In this document: positions 10,281 to 23,578 of the stretch, in pieces
Position numbering within the stretch: the stretch's first letter is position 1
Layout: the number at the start of each line of letters is the position of its first letter
Origin: Limnoperna fortunei
Lineage: Eukaryota; Mollusca; Bivalvia; Mytilida; Modiolidae
Assembly (NCBI GenBank): GCA_944474755.1
Contig: OX104117.1
Span: 38,457,222 to 38,521,221 of the forward strand
Direction of reading: 5' to 3'
Length of the DNA stretch: 64,000 nt
Notes under the pieces: generated by a model
The model's input: only the letters and a program-made list of their open reading frames with translations
Told to the model about the DNA's origin: nothing
The model's database searches: none
Made by a program: the position numbers and the translations under genes

Positions 10281-12214
10281 TTATATATAAGGCTGTCTAT
10301 TTTAAAAAGGGAAAATGCATTTTATTCCCTTTTCCCTTGTAAACCTCAACTGTAAGCATTTATTTTATAATACTGCAAAAACTGTAGCCATTATTAACTT
10401 TTATTCAACAAACAAATATATATACAACAAAATTTCACATCATAAACACTAAATACAAGCTCACTTTATAAAATGTGTACATTTGCACAATTTCGGGAAA
10501 GTTCCCGAAACAAATAAAAATCTAACAGTTTGCTTACTCTTGAGAATCATACAATTTAAAATGTTTCGGGGAAATATCCCGAAAAATCTTATCGCATATA
10601 TCACTACATTTCTTTAAAATTTTAAAGAGAAAAAAATGTTTCGGGAAAGTTCCCGAAACATGTAAAAATCAAACAGTTTGCCTACTCTTGACAATTATAC
10701 TATTTAAAATGTTTCGGGAAAAATCCCGAACAATCTTTTCAAATATATCGCTACATTTCTACAAAATTTTAAGAATAAAACATTTCGGGAAAAATCCCGA
10801 AACATGTAAAAATCAAACAGTTTGCTTACTCTTGACAATCATACCATTTCAAATGTTTCGGGAAAATTCCCGAAAAAATCCTAACAAATATATCACTACA
10901 TGTACATTTCTACAAAATGTTAAAGAGAAAAAAATGTTTTCAGAAAGTTCCCGAAACAAGTCAAAATCTAACACTTTTCTAACTCTTGACAATCATACCA
11001 TTTAAAATGTTTTGGGAAATATCCCGAAAAATCTTATCAAATATATCACTATTTTTCTACAACATTTTTAAGGAAAAAATCGTTTTTAAGAAAGTTACAG
11101 AAGCAAGTCAAAATCCAAGGCTTTGCTGACTCTTGACAATCATAACATTTAAAACACTTTCGGAAAGTACATGAAATTAATCTTGTCAAATGTATCACTA
11201 CATTTCTACAAATTTTGAGTAAAGATAATAGTTTCAGGCAAGTCAAAATCAAACATTTAACCTACCCTTGACACACGTACCATTTAACACTTCTGGAAAT
11301 TTTCCAAATAAATCTTATCTAATATATCATATTTCTTGAAAATTAGAAAAAAAGTGGTTTCAGAATGGTTCCGACTCATATGTTTCTTGCATAACCTTAA
11401 AAACTTAGCATATAGAATTTCAGAAAAATTAGAAAAAAGTAAAAGGCTACTTTATTTCATTATGTTTCTTACAGACTTACAATAGGTAGGGAAATGCAAA
11501 ATAATAACTTTCATACATTTTCTTTTGAAGATGCAATTTTTGTCATACAATACATATGATTGTTGAAAATAACACAACTGTCACAATGTTAGGTAAAAAT
11601 TGTCTGAAACATTGAAACAAATTCACAAATCACTCAACAAGTATTTTACTCAGTTTTAAAATAGTTTAGTATGGAAGCCCAAAGGAGCATTTCTTTTATA
11701 TTATAAAAATCTATGTACAGAATTTGTGATGAAGAATAAAATAAAATACCTAAAACTTAAACCCTTGATTAAAAATACATTAAAAAATGTGACAGTGGTG
11801 ATGACTACATTGTAATTAAAAGAAAATATACACAACATATAGACACAATACAACTTTTTTGACCGGAACTAAGACTTAGAAGACCTTATAAGTTTTAGTG
11901 TGGAATCAGACTTTTTTAACCTCCATAGTAATTAAAAATCTGATCAAAATAAACAGGTGTGGACACAGAAAATTTCTGGCCTGCATTCTGCATCAGTAAT
12001 GAAAAAAAAATTCATGCCAATATGTATAAACCTCTAAATGGTCATCATTTAAAATATGAAATGCAAGGTTACAGAGAAACTGACCTAAATCAAAAACTTA
12101 AATGTAGTCATTGTAAAATTGAGGTCAAGGTCAGGTGACAACTGCAACCTATATACCAAATATTGTCATCCTACCATTCAAAGTTACATAGAAACTGCAC
12201 TAAGCCAAAAAACT
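10281..12214 (+). repeat. Left arm of the giant inverted repeat
   Basis: The sequence from TTATATATAAGGCTGTC inward is the reverse complement of 33871-35955. Outside the satellite part the arms are nearly identical over hundreds of bases (compare 11400-12150 with 33950-34700). Similarity fades only in the last ~60 bases, inside a family B element. The outer edge is sharp: nothing beyond TTATATATAAGG is shared. The arm holds a palindromic satellite, about 600 bp of plain AT-rich sequence and the 3' part of a degenerate family B element. Confidence 0.9.
10490..11270. repeat. Palindromic satellite, left arm
   Basis: Each ~145-bp unit holds two inverted motifs of the form TTTCGGGAA-n-TTCCCGAAA, about 72 bp apart, separated by CAAACAGTTTGCTTACTCTTGACAATCATAC-like text (in part). 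Motifs start near 10490, 10563, 10636, 10709, 10782, 10854, 10935 and 11009. From about 11080 inward they decay and then vanish. No known binding factor is assigned. Confidence 0.85.
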
Positions 12215-12505
12215 TTAACATAGCCACTGGACCCTGAAGAGGTCAAGGTCAGGTAACACCTACCAGATATTCATGTACTAATTCATCAGCAATCTATATA
12301 CATAGGTTCTGGACCGTGAAAAAGAGGTCAAGATCAGGTGACAGGAGACTGATTGGTAAGAACGCATCTTTGGACCAAATGTGATGGACCTAGGGCTTTA
12401 GCTTACAAAGATATCAAGCAAAATGTCAAGTTTTAATACCACCCCCCACTTGATTCCCATATATATATGTTTCGTCTCCAGTAACTATCATCACAGGTGA
12501 GACAA
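11954..12505 (-). mobile_element. Old, diverged family B copy
   Basis: It starts (3' end) with AGGTGTGGACACAGAAAATT and the altered tag TGGCCTGCATTCTGCATC. Two to three decayed ~145-bp units follow. It ends (5' end) with the broken hairpin CGTCTCCAGTAACTATCATCACAGGTGAGAC (in part), where the Helitron-like tag is GTGAGAC instead of GCGAGAC. The inner edge of the giant inverted repeat runs through this copy. Confidence 0.7.
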
Positions 12506-14150
12506 ATACTGTTCACCACAGATCTCTAAAACAAAATAACTAATCAACAATTTTTTTGTTTGAGGAAATTTACCCTTAAATGTAGTATTTAATAAAGTCT
12601 TAATTCACAAAATTAAATGCAAAAAACTTCTTGTCTTAAGATGTTCAGAAAAAAGCTATATCAAAGTGAATACAACCTTGTCTGCCTTACTGCTATATTT
12701 CAAACCACAAAATTTAATGCTACATGACTGAAAGTTACTGCAAGTAATATTTTTCGATGCTTCAGCTATGTACAGCAAATGGAAAGTGATTAATATATTC
12801 CATAAATATGTAAGATATATATCTAAATTAAGATTTCAATAATGGTCTGCACACCAAAAATTACAAACAAATAGTTTAACAAATATTTCACTAATGTCTT
12901 TGAAAAATGTTTAGAAAAATCAAATGGTACCGCCACAAAAGTTTGAAAAATAGTCCTCTCATTCATAACAAGAATATAACTTTACTTTTTCTTTTTGTTG
13001 TTGGTATACTTCCTTGTTTTCTTTGTTTTTGTTCCTTTCTTATCTGTAACAAAGTGCATAAAGCATAAGTACAATACTCGATAAAATAGCTATAAAACTG
13101 TTGTAAAGAGTTATAATTTAATCTATTATTACAAAAAACAAAAACAAAACAAAACAACAACAAACAAAAAAAACAACAAGAAAATGTGCCTTGGCCACAC
13201 CCAATCTCTCTTCAGTCAAGTATGAAATATTTGGCATAGCCTTAACGAAATTTGCCAGTGAAGAAGTCTCATCATGTTGTAACTGTGTATATATATCAAG
13301 TTTCATGATTATGGGCAGTTAAAGGTTCCAGCAATGGAAAACCTAATGTGGGATGCACAGTTGAATTGACGGACAAACGAACAGAAAATATGTCTACTGA
13401 AATTTTGTAGTCAGGACATACAAAAACAAAAAAAAATTCCAACAATCGAACATATTTTTTTCAGCAGGAATATTTAAACACCCATTTTTTTCTAGGGCCC
13501 TATGCTTAAAATGTGAGCTAGCTTTGCTTGAAAATAAAGCAAAGGATTATCCATTCCAAAACTAGTAACCTGTGAGCTACTGCTCTCTCAGTATACCCCA
13601 GCTATACACATCATTTAATTGACTGAGTCGGTAAACAGGAAGTAAATATGCAACGGACCTGAAATCGGTAATCTCAATATAGAACCACATGGTAATGTCA
13701 CATATTTTCAAAATTTTCAGTGGTTGTGGTAAGAAGAAAAATGTAACGAAAGTTATGTTATGGACCAAGTATACCCCTTCTTCTTCGAATAATTAGTGTA
13801 ATTAAAATTCTCTCTGTTAACTGAGATAGGACTAAAATGTACAAAGCGTACGGTAGATGTTAAGAAAGGATTCTTAAAAATATAAATCACTAAAGTGGAT
13901 AATTTATCCCAGTGATCGAAAAATAAAACATATTATTAAAAATACCTTTTGCCACACTTTTTCTCTTCCTCACTGTTACAATCACCTGTAAAAATATATT
14001 TTGTTTTTATTTATTGAAAATATGCCAAAATACCTGATATTTAAACATATCACATGCATATGTAGCTATAAATTTCTTATATAAATTTAATTCTATTTCT
14101 AAGACCATTTGTGTACATGTAAAAAATAAAAATATTACGTTGCACACAAA
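12506..14150. other. AT-rich non-coding stretch with a low-complexity patch
   Basis: No gene is seen. 13128-13185 is a CAAAA/CAACAA-rich patch. 13190-13400 resembles a common short repeat (ATATCAAGTTTCATGATTATG and GACGGACAAACGAAC) also echoed at 58680-58835. Confidence 0.5.
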
Positions 14151-14151
14151 A

Positions 14152-14204
14152 AATAATTATTTCATGCAAACAACTTAAAAAGTTGTTTGCATGAAATAAT
14201 TATT
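14152..14204. repeat. Perfect 25-bp-stem hairpin
   Basis: The arms 14152-14176 and 14180-14204 are exact inverted copies separated by AAA. The core is TTTCATGCAAACAACTT. Confidence 0.95.
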
Positions 14205-14676
14205 GTGCTCACAAAATATTATCTGGTGGGGACAAAATGTTAAACTGTGGGCATAGCCTCTTATACAGGAAAGGTTTCAGTTGGTCTACTATATTTATTC
14301 TATAAACATATACCAGTGCATGTACCTTGTTTCAACGATCTGTTTTGAATAATACAATCAAAAACATGTACCAATGTTCCTTTGCCTGTGTCAAATCAAG
14401 TCTTTATATATTTTTTCCCACAAGTAGCTGCCTTTGGCATACATCTTTCCATTATTATTTCTTTGCCTTTTTACATTCAATCTGACAAAAAAATAACAAC
14501 ATTTTCAAGTTAATACAAAATGGTTACAGGTATTGAGATTTTTTAACCATTAATAACCTACCTGAATCAAACACAGACTGTACATTGTATTATATCTATG
14601 GTTGTACTTTGAAGAATAGAAATAGGAACAAATTTATGTATGCTTATAAAATCAACAAAATCACTTAAAAATTAAC

Positions 14677-15791
14677 AAGTGTGGACACAGAAAAACGTCT
14701 CGCCTGCATTCCGCATCAGTAACGAAAATAAATTTCGTCATAAGCATTACGTAAATAGCATTAAATATCAGCAGCGGCCTGTATACAAAATATTGTCACC
14801 ATACCCTGCATAGTTACAGGGGAACAGCCGTAACCCAAAAACTTTAACATAGTCGCTGGACCGTGAAATTGAGGTCAAGGTCAGGTGACACCTATCAGAC
14901 AGTCATGTACTAGTCATCAGCAACCTACACACCAAATATTGTCATCCTACCATGCGTAGTTACAGAGGAACTATCGTAACCCAAAAACTTTAACGTAGTC
15001 GCTGGACCGTGAAATTGAGGTCAAGGTCAGGTGACACCTACCAGACAGTCATGTACTAGTCATCAGCAACCTATACACCAAATATTGTCATCCTACCATG
15101 CGTAGTTACAGAGGAACTGTCGTAACCCAAAAACTTTAACGTAGTCGCTGGACCGTGAAATTGAGGTCAAGGTCAGGTGACACCTACCAGACAGTCATGT
15201 ACTAGTCATCAGCAACCTATACACCAAATATTGTCATCCTACCATGCGTAGTTACAGAGGAACTGTCGTAACCCAAAAACTTTAACGTAGTCGCTGGATC
15301 GTGAAATTGAGGTCAAGGTAAGGTGACACCTACCAGACAGTCATGTACTAGTCATCAGCAACCTATATACCAAATATTGTCATCCTATCATGCGTAGTTA
15401 CAGAGGAACTGTCGTAACCCAAAAACTTTAACGTAGTCGCTGGACCGTGAAATTGAGGTCAAGGTCAGGTGACACCTACCAGACAGTCATGTACTAGTCA
15501 TCAGCAACCTATACACCAAATATTGTCATCCTACCATGCGTAGTTACAGAGGAACTGTCGTAACCCAAAAACTTTAACGTAGTCGCTGGACCGTGAAATT
15601 GAGGTCAAGGTCAGGTGACAGGTGACTGACTGGCAAGTACTCATCATAAGCTACCTCTGGACCAAATTTGATGCACCTAGGGCTTGGGCTTACAAAGATA
15701 TGAAGCAAGATGTCAAGTGTTTACGCCGCCGCTGCCGGATTCCCATACATATGTCTCGCCTCCAGCGACTTTCGTCGCAGGCGAGACAAAA
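14677..15791 (-). mobile_element. Helitron-like family B, copy 2
   Basis: Inverted relative to copy 1. The 3' end AAGTGTGGACACAGAAAAAC with tag GTCTCGCCTGC is at the left. About six ~145-bp units (period marked by GGTCAAGGTCAGGTGACACC) follow. The 5' hairpin GTCTCGCCTCCAGCGAC-ttt-CGTCGCAGGCGAGAC is at 15752-15786. Units are nearly identical to each other, indicating recent homogenisation or recent insertion. Confidence 0.85.
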
Positions 15792-16527
15792 ACTGTTGCC
15801 ATGGTTTCTGTACCATTTATTATAATATATATTTTGAAACTGAGTTGAAAGTTTTCACAGATTCTCATTAAATTTGAGAAGTTTTAAATTTATATAAACA
15901 TGTAAACCTAGAAGTCAAACAAGAAAACTATTCCTATTTCCTATTATCTCCTCAATGAAGAAGGAACAGCCATTAATTTGAACAAATTTGAATTCTTTTT
16001 ACCATGGCTTTTGTTGAAATTCTCAGAAATTGAAATTAGCACAAAAGTACCTAAAAATATGGAGTTTATTTTTATTTTAACATATAGTATTTAACAATTT
16101 CTTAATAATTTTCCATTTGTAAAGTGTATGGTCCTCCATTTGAAGAAACTTTATTCCCTTTCGATCCAGGAAACTACATATTAAGTTTGATGGAAATGAG
16201 CCCATAGGTTCTAGAAAAGAAGATAAAAATGTTAAAAGTTATAACAACAACATGCACATATAACTATCAAATTGTGATTAGAGAAGCTCACTTTAGGACT
16301 TTACTAAATTTCACAGGTACTAAGTAAGCTTTAAAAAATGTGCTTACATCTAGGATCTGTCCTAATTTAATTTTAAATCTGCAGTGCTTTTCACAAAAAG
16401 TCGGAAGTGTAAAAATTTATCGTAAGTGTTGCAAGATCAAAAGGAAATCCATTGCGATGTCAGCACTTACGATAGATTTTACACAAACAACCTTTTGTGA
16501 AATCGACTTCTGTACTTTAATTAAACT
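15792..16527. other. AT-rich non-coding stretch
   Basis: No gene or repeat structure is recognised, apart from short ORFs of chance length. Confidence 0.4.
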
Positions 16528-17156
16528 AGAGGCTCCCAAGAGCCTGTAATCGCTCACCTGGAACTCAAATGACTTAAACTATATTTAAATTTTTGAAATT
16601 TACAGTTTCAGTCTAGTTGTTAAAGCTTTTAAGGTACTGTGCAAAAACTAAACATTTCTTCAAAAATTTTAGTTAAGTACAAAACTCCTATAAGGTGACA
16701 TCAGACAATTTCTGAAAATTAAATGGTTTTTAGGCCTTGTCCTTAATTGTCATTTAGAAATTAAAAGTTTCACTCTAGGTGTGTTACAGACTAATTTATA
16801 ATACAAAAACTGATCATTTGTCTAAATTCATAATTAAAGGGCAATAACTCCTATAAAGAGTCATCTTGCAATTTTGGACTAAGCAATCATTTGTAGGCCT
16901 TGCTTTGCTGATCATTTGTGCAATTTACAGTTTCAATCTAGCTGCTCTAGTTTTCAAGTTACAGGACCAAAATGAAAAATTTCATTAAAAAATTGTCATT
17001 TAAGGGCAATAACTCCTATAAGGAGTCATCTGACAATTTCAGACCCATTAAGTGAATTGTAGGGTTTTTATTGCTGATCATTTTTGCTATGTAAAGTTTA
17101 ACTCTACCTGTTATAGTTTTTAAGTTGCAGGACAAAAACGGAAAAATTTCATAAAC
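16528..17156 (+). mobile_element. Helitron-like family D (GGGCAATAACTCC repeats), 3'-truncated
   Basis: It starts with the hairpin AGGCTC-CCAA-GAGCCT followed by GTAATCGCTCACCTGG. Three diverged ~195-bp units follow, each with GGGCAATAACTCCTATAAGGA, TTTCA(A/G)TCTAG and TTTTCAAGTTACAGGAC-like text. No 3' tag is found: family B copy 3 begins exactly where this element stops, so the 3' part was lost or is displaced. Confidence 0.6.
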
Positions 17157-18695
17157 AAGTGTGGACACAGAAAAACGTCTCGCCTGAATTCCGCATCAGT
17201 TAACGAAAATAAATTTCATCATAAGCATTACGTAAGTAGCATTAATTATGAGCAGCGGCCTGTATACCAAATATTGTCACCATACTATGCATAGTTACAG
17301 AGGACCTGTCCTAATACAAAAACTTTAACGTAGTCGCTGAACCGTGAAATTGAGGTCAAGGTCAGGTGACACCTACCAGACAATCATGCACTATTCATCA
17401 GCAACCTATATACCAAATATTGTCATCCTACCATGCTTGGTAACAGGGGAACAGCAGTAACCTAAAAACTTTAACGTAGTCACTGGACCGTGAAATTGAG
17501 GTCAAGGTCACGTGGCACCTACCAGACAGTCATGTACTATTCATCAGCAACCTATATACCAAATATTGTCATCCTACCATGCATAGTTACAGAGAAACTG
17601 CAGTAACACAAAAACTTTAACATAGTCGCTGCACCGTGAAATTGAGGTCAAGGTCAGGTGACACCTACCAGACAGTCATGTACTAGTCATCAGCAACCTA
17701 TATACCAAATATTGTCATCCTACCATGCGTGGTAACAGAGGAACTGTCGCAACCCAAAAACTTTAACGTAGTCACTGGACCGTGAAATTGAGGTCAAGGT
17801 CACGTGGCACCTACCAGACAGTCATGTACTATTCATCAGCAACCTATATACCAAATATTGTCATCCTACCATGCATAGTAGTAACACAAAAACTTTAACA
17901 TAGTCGCTGGACCGTGAAATTGAGGTCAAGGTCAGGTGACATCTACCAGACAGTCATGTACTAGTCATCAGCAACCTATATACCAAATATTGTCATCCTA
18001 CCATGCGTGGTAACAGAGGAACTGTCGCAACCCAAAAACTTTAACGTAGTCACTGGACCGTGAAATTGAGGTCAAGGTAAGGTGACACCTACCAGACAGT
18101 CATGTACTAGTCATCAGCAACCTATATACCAAATATTGTCATCCTACCATGCGTGGTTACAGAGGAACTGTCGTAACCCAAAAACTTTAACGTAGTCGCT
18201 GGACCGTGAAATTGAGGTCAAGGTCAGGTGACACCTACCAGACAGTCATGTACTAGTCATCAGCAACCTATACACCAAATATTGTCATCCTACCATGCGT
18301 AGTTACAGAGGAACTGCCGCAACCCAAAAACTTTAACGTAGTCGCTGGACCGTGAAATTGAGGTCAAGGTCAGGTGACACCTACCAGACAGTCATGTACT
18401 AGTCATCAGCAACCTATATACCAAATATTGTCATCCTACCATGCGTGGTTACAGAGGAACTGTCGTAACCCAAAAACTTTAACGTAGTCGCTGGACCGTG
18501 AAATTGAGGTCAAGGTCAGGTGACAGGTGACTGACTGGCAAGTACTCATCATAAGCTACCTCTGGACCAAATTTGATGGACCTAGGGCTTGGGCTTACAA
18601 ATATATGAAGCAAGATGTCAAGTGTTTACGCCGCCGCCGGATTCCCATACATATGTCTCGCCTCCAGCGACGAAACGTCGCAGGCGAGACAAAAA
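17157..18695 (-). mobile_element. Helitron-like family B, copy 3
   Basis: Same plan and orientation as copy 2, with about nine ~145-bp units. Here the units fall into sub-types (GGTCACGTGGCACC alternates with GGTCAGGTGACACC), so the array grew in blocks of two. The 5' hairpin is GTCTCGCCTCCAGCGACG-aa-ACGTCGCAGGCGAGAC (in part), at 18655-18690. Confidence 0.85.
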
Positions 18696-20362
18696 TTGGG
18701 GCTTAAAATAGAATCTTTTCACTGGTTTTATACTGTCATAAAATCACGTAAATTCAGTAAAATGAAAAAATTACACAAAATCTTGACTTTTTAACTTGTA
18801 GTTGTTTTTTTTTAAAACTAGTAAAATAAAGTTAAGTGGACTAGTGATACCTAGCAGGTCTAAGTCTGAAGAAGTAGTCAAAAATGTTTATGGCACAGAC
18901 TGCCTCTTGCAATGAATTTTAAGGGATTAAAAAAATGTAAATACATGAATACAGATCATAATTGTATGAACTGATTTAGCCTTATATTCATTAACAGTTC
19001 ATGAATGGTTCATATATTCATGGCAGGGATGTTTTAACATTTCACACTTTGGATATCAGAAAAGACAAACAGTAAAACAAAACAAAAAATGTCTACAACT
19101 TCAAGATAAGAAAGCAAATTTCAAAACTCCTTCAGAAATGCATGTATTTAAATCAGTCTGTGAAAAAATAGGTACTGTGCATAAGCAAGCATACGAGTTG
19201 TGTGTCTGGCAGACAGAAAAACAGCATACATGTAGATGGGAGACATACTAGTATAATAAATAACAGTTATTACCTTAGTCATGACTATGCTTCCATGGCA
19301 TGGATGTGCCTATACTTGCATACTCCTTTACCATGTTTACCATACATGTTGGGTTGATACTAGTATCTGAAAAAAAAATCATTAGAAGTAATATTTTATA
19401 CAATATAACTTCAACTCAAAAATGTGCATAAATCCCACACAAAAAATAAATTTGCATGTTTCCTTATTAAAATTATTATTATTAAAATTATTTATACATG
19501 TGTATGTAACAGTGTCGTCTTTCCACCAGTGTATTACTTCCTTACACTAGTGTATTATTTCCTGTGGTTAAATTACACTAGTAGTGTAAAATTTCCAATG
19601 GACAGATCAATTATTATTAACTCACCTTCTATTAAAATCTTGTTACATGGAATCTTAAATCTTAATTCCTTCACTTGTAATCAAGTGGTATGTTGGATTA
19701 CTGAATATAATGTTCACATTTCTGAAAGTTGTAACTTTTCAACAATTTGATTGACAGCAACAGATCTGTTATCTTATTTCAAGTTCCCATTAAAGTTCAA
19801 GTAAAGTTCATGCAGTTTATTACTCATGTTATACAGATTATAGAAGATGCATGTACACTAAGCACTAGAGTTGGGTAAATATATTTACTTGTTGCAAAAT
19901 GGTACAAATATTGTTGTCTGCACTTTTAAGTATCTTAATCTTAAAAATTAATTAATGCATTTCTTGGTCACTAGAACTAAGAGTATATGGGGTCTTGTAA
20001 TATTTTCATGTTTGAAAACCCCTCAATAGAATTCAATAAAATTTTAGAATTTGCTTTGAATAAGCTATGACAAAAAATTTTGTTTAATTTGTTAAACAGA
20101 AACATCTTTAATCTTTAAGTGTTCTGATGACTTCCAGTGTTAAATTAATCAGGATCAGGATAAGTCCTTCCTTAATGAAGATCAAAACCTATTCATGATC
20201 TGTTATTCATGATAAAAACAGATTATCATTGTCTTACAGCAACATTACTGTCAAGTGGATGCAATCATTAAGTTTTTAGCACTGATTAAATTATTACTCG
20301 ATTATTTAATCTAGCTATGTGTAAATTGATTATGTTTGCAAATTAACCTAATCAAAATGACT
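18696..20362. other. AT-rich non-coding stretch
   Basis: No gene is recognised. The open frame at 19424-19750 has low-complexity, AT-driven composition and no splice or promoter context. Confidence 0.5.
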
Positions 20363-20476
20363 TGTTTGTGTGAATGGTGTTTAACACCACTTTCAGCAGT
20401 TTTTCTGCTGCTATATCGCCACATCCAATTTATATTGGGCGAGGGAGTCTGAGTACATGGAGGAAACCCAGACCTC
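20363..20476 (-). mobile_element. SINE 3' fragment
   Basis: On the minus strand this reads CTGAAAGTGGTGTTAAACACC then CATTCACACAAAC, the 3' part of the same SINE family as at 53531-53799. It is old: the tail is degenerate and the tRNA-like head is absent. Confidence 0.75.
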
Positions 20477-21395
20477 TAAATATGCTAAACTATACATGTA
20501 GGTAATAGTCTAAGTCTATTAATAAACTTTTAAAATCTATTCTGCAACTTATCAGAAAATTATGCTGGATATGGAAATTCTGTCATAATGTCAAGGAGTA
20601 GTTTTGTTTGAATGCTTTGTCTGTATCTGTATGTGGTATAGTATTGGATCATTTCATGGTGATGGGTGTAGCCACCTTATTAGCTTTCTGGGAGCCTTCA
20701 AGGCTTCTTCAGTAGATCACTGGTGACTGTTTTAATAAATTAAATTTTATTATTTGGTTACAGCTATTTGCAATTTAAAGCATTTTTATGATAACATGAA
20801 ACATTTACTACTTTTGTGTTTATTTTTGTATTTTTAAGTTTAAAACAATTATATAGTACTATCTGTACCAAACCCATGGGGAGGGAGAATTCATAAATTC
20901 TCATCAAAAGCAGAGTGACTAGTGACAAATTAAGTGCTCCAATAAAATCACTTGCTGAAACCAAATCCCTATAGTATGTATGGCTACATGGATGAAACAT
21001 GCATTATGCAGTGATAATAAATGAATGTTAATTAGTTGAAAGGAATGCACAAAAATGTTTGAAATTTTTCAGTTGTGAGAAATTCTAATACGACGTCCTG
21101 CATTCGCTATGTAAACAAAGCCGTGTTAAAATTCCAATAAATTTAGTTCGCACATGCGCAAGTTATTGGTTGAAGTCGTTTAAATTTAATTGAAAACAAC
21201 TCAATTTTTTAAACCATAATCATCGTTACTGTTAATAGAGTTGTTATTTTAAGTCTGAATTCTGCGATTTGCATGATTCATTATTCAGCCATTAAATTAT
21301 GTTTCCACCTTTCTACATTATGGCAGCCATTCACTAGCGCACATTTATATGCCGCTTCACTGTACAGATGATCGTATTTGTCATAATCAGAATCG
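20477..21395. other. AT-rich non-coding stretch
   Basis: No gene, splice pair or repeat is recognised here. Confidence 0.4.
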
Positions 21396-21554
21396 AAATA
21401 ATTCATGGATACCATACTTTATTGTCGTTTTAACATGGGTGAGCATTATATTCATGATATTTTACCCCTCGCTATCGCTCGGAGAAAAATATTCAAGAAT
21501 ATAATGCCCACCCATGTTAAAACGACAATAAAGTATCGTATCCATGAATTATTT
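21396..21554. mobile_element. Foldback hairpin element 1
   Basis: The arms of about 68 bp are almost exact inverted copies (outer ends AAATAATTCATGGATAC and its complement). The loop is ACCCCTCGCTATCGCTCGG. It encodes nothing. Confidence 0.85.
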
Positions 21555-22689
21555 CTTAAATTAACAATGGGAGAAGAAATTCTAAAAGACAAGAAAACAA
21601 ATACATTTTATGTCTTAAGACATGTGTCAACATGTTGATTAAAGATGTGGATTTATTTTTAGACTGTTGTGTCAATGTGAATGTACAATAAACTAGAGGA
21701 ATGTATTCACACGAATACGACTCACCCGCCTGCCAAATTTGTTTTCTAGCACAAATGTTGAACAATATATTACCAAATGCAAAGTCAAGATCATGGGTGT
21801 ACACGCAGGATTCAAGGGCTTTTTATTTTTTTTCAATCTGTCAATATTTTGCCACTTGCAGCAAAAAACTTCAACATCTTGTAATATTATTTCTGACAGA
21901 AAATTTTCTTCATTCAGCCATTTGTTCCCAATGACAATAATATGCTGAAAAGTACACCCGACATTGTTTTAATCCTGATTCGACACGGAAACTATCAACA
22001 ATAAGAAAAATTATTTAATTAAAAAATAAACAAACGTGAAGGATAGATAAAATCTGAGATTTTTTTTATTAAATTATTCCCCCCTCCTCAATATATAATA
22101 AATTGGCATTCAAAACCATGTGGGTATATTTAAATCCACTGTGTTATCTATCTAAACTGCATCTGTAGCTGTGTAAGCTATTTATAGAACAGTGTGCACA
22201 TCAATGAACAAAGAAACATTAATTAGGGAATATCTCTGTAATAATTTAATTAATAAAAAAGTTAATATATTTTATAAAAGTGTAATACAATAGATAATTT
22301 ATAATCTACACCTTTTCACTATCTTTTAAAATAATGTCACGTGACATTTTTACAAGCACAAATGCACAACCACGTGATATATTTAAATACCTGTTACCGA
22401 TCGACAACGTTGGTTATTTATAGAACAGTGCACACAGCATTGAACAAAGAAAAGAAACCTTAATTAGTGAATATCTCATTAATAATTAAATTAATCAAAA
22501 AAAAAGAACGCTGTTCGTTTATTGTACTAACTTGGACCAATAATCCCTGCAAGTTTGAGCTCTTAATATTGTGGTTTTCGGATAAAAACGGTTTCACACA
22601 AAATCTGTGACGGACAAAATTTTGCCAAAGTGAATACATTACTTAATGACCCGCCTCCTACTGGAGGGTGGGTAAGTAATTAAATTTAT

Positions 22690-22825
22690 GAATAGGTCTG
22701 GTTAAGAAATTAAAATATATGATAAGGTCCCGTTTTATAACTCCTGAAAGTATATACATAGGGTGCATTTACCCACAAATCTGTACCTAAAATTGTACCA
22801 TTAGTTACCCACCCCTCTCCCATGC
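22690..22825 (+). repeat. Spacer repeat shared with 29435-29585
   Basis: Shared text includes AATAGGTCTG, GGTCCCGTTTTA/GGTCCCATTTAA, CATAGGGTGCA and CTGTACCTAAAA-TTGTA. The copy at 29435-29585 lies in the same orientation 6.7 kb downstream. Confidence 0.65.
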
Positions 22826-23578
22826 GAGATTAGTACATTTTCTGGGGCTTTGAAGTTTGTAATTACTTACCCGCCCTCCTGTAGGAGGCGGGTAAGTAAT
22901 GTATTCACTTTGGCAAAATTTTGTCCGTCACAGATTTTGTGTGAAACCGTTTTTATCCGAAAACTACACAATATTAAGAGCTCAAACTTGCAGGGATTAT
23001 CGGATTCATTTAGTACAATAGACGAACGGCGCTCTTTTTTTGATTAATTAAATTATTAATGACATATTCACTAATTAAGGTTTCTTTGTTCAATGCTATG
23101 TGCACTGTTCTATAAATAACCAACGTTGTCGATCGATAACACAGGTATTTAAATATATCACGTGGTTGTGCATTTTTTTTGTGAAAAAAGTCACATGACA
23201 TAATTTAGAAACATAGTCACGTGGAATAATTTTAAAAGATAGTTAAAAGGTGTAGATTATAAATTATCGATTGTATTACTTTTTTAAAATTAATATAAAT
23301 CTTCACTTTTTTATTAATTAAATTATTAGTGAGATATTCCCTAATTAATGTTCTTTATTCACTGCTGTGCACACTGTTCTATAAATAGCCTACACACAGC
23401 TAAAGCTGCAGTGTATAAGATAACACAGTGGATTTAAATATACCCACGTGGTTTTGAATTTTTTATATTGAGGAAAGGGGGGGGGGGGGGGTTATTTAAT
23501 AAAAAAAAATCTCAGATTTTATCTATCTATTTCACGTTTGTTTATTTTTTTTAAATCTAATTATTTTTCTCATTGTTG

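Noticed and set aside
10490..11270. TTCCCGAA motifs as STAT-type binding sites
   Set aside because: The spacing between half-sites does not match the usual TTCNNNGAA, so no factor is named.
14677..18695. Regularly spaced ~145-bp repeats resembling a CRISPR-like array
   Set aside because: The repeats are contiguous with no unique spacers, are far longer than CRISPR repeats, and lie inside Helitron-like termini of a eukaryotic genome.
19424..19750. 108-residue plus-strand frame
   Set aside because: The composition follows the AT-rich DNA, with no start context, splice sites or known motif.
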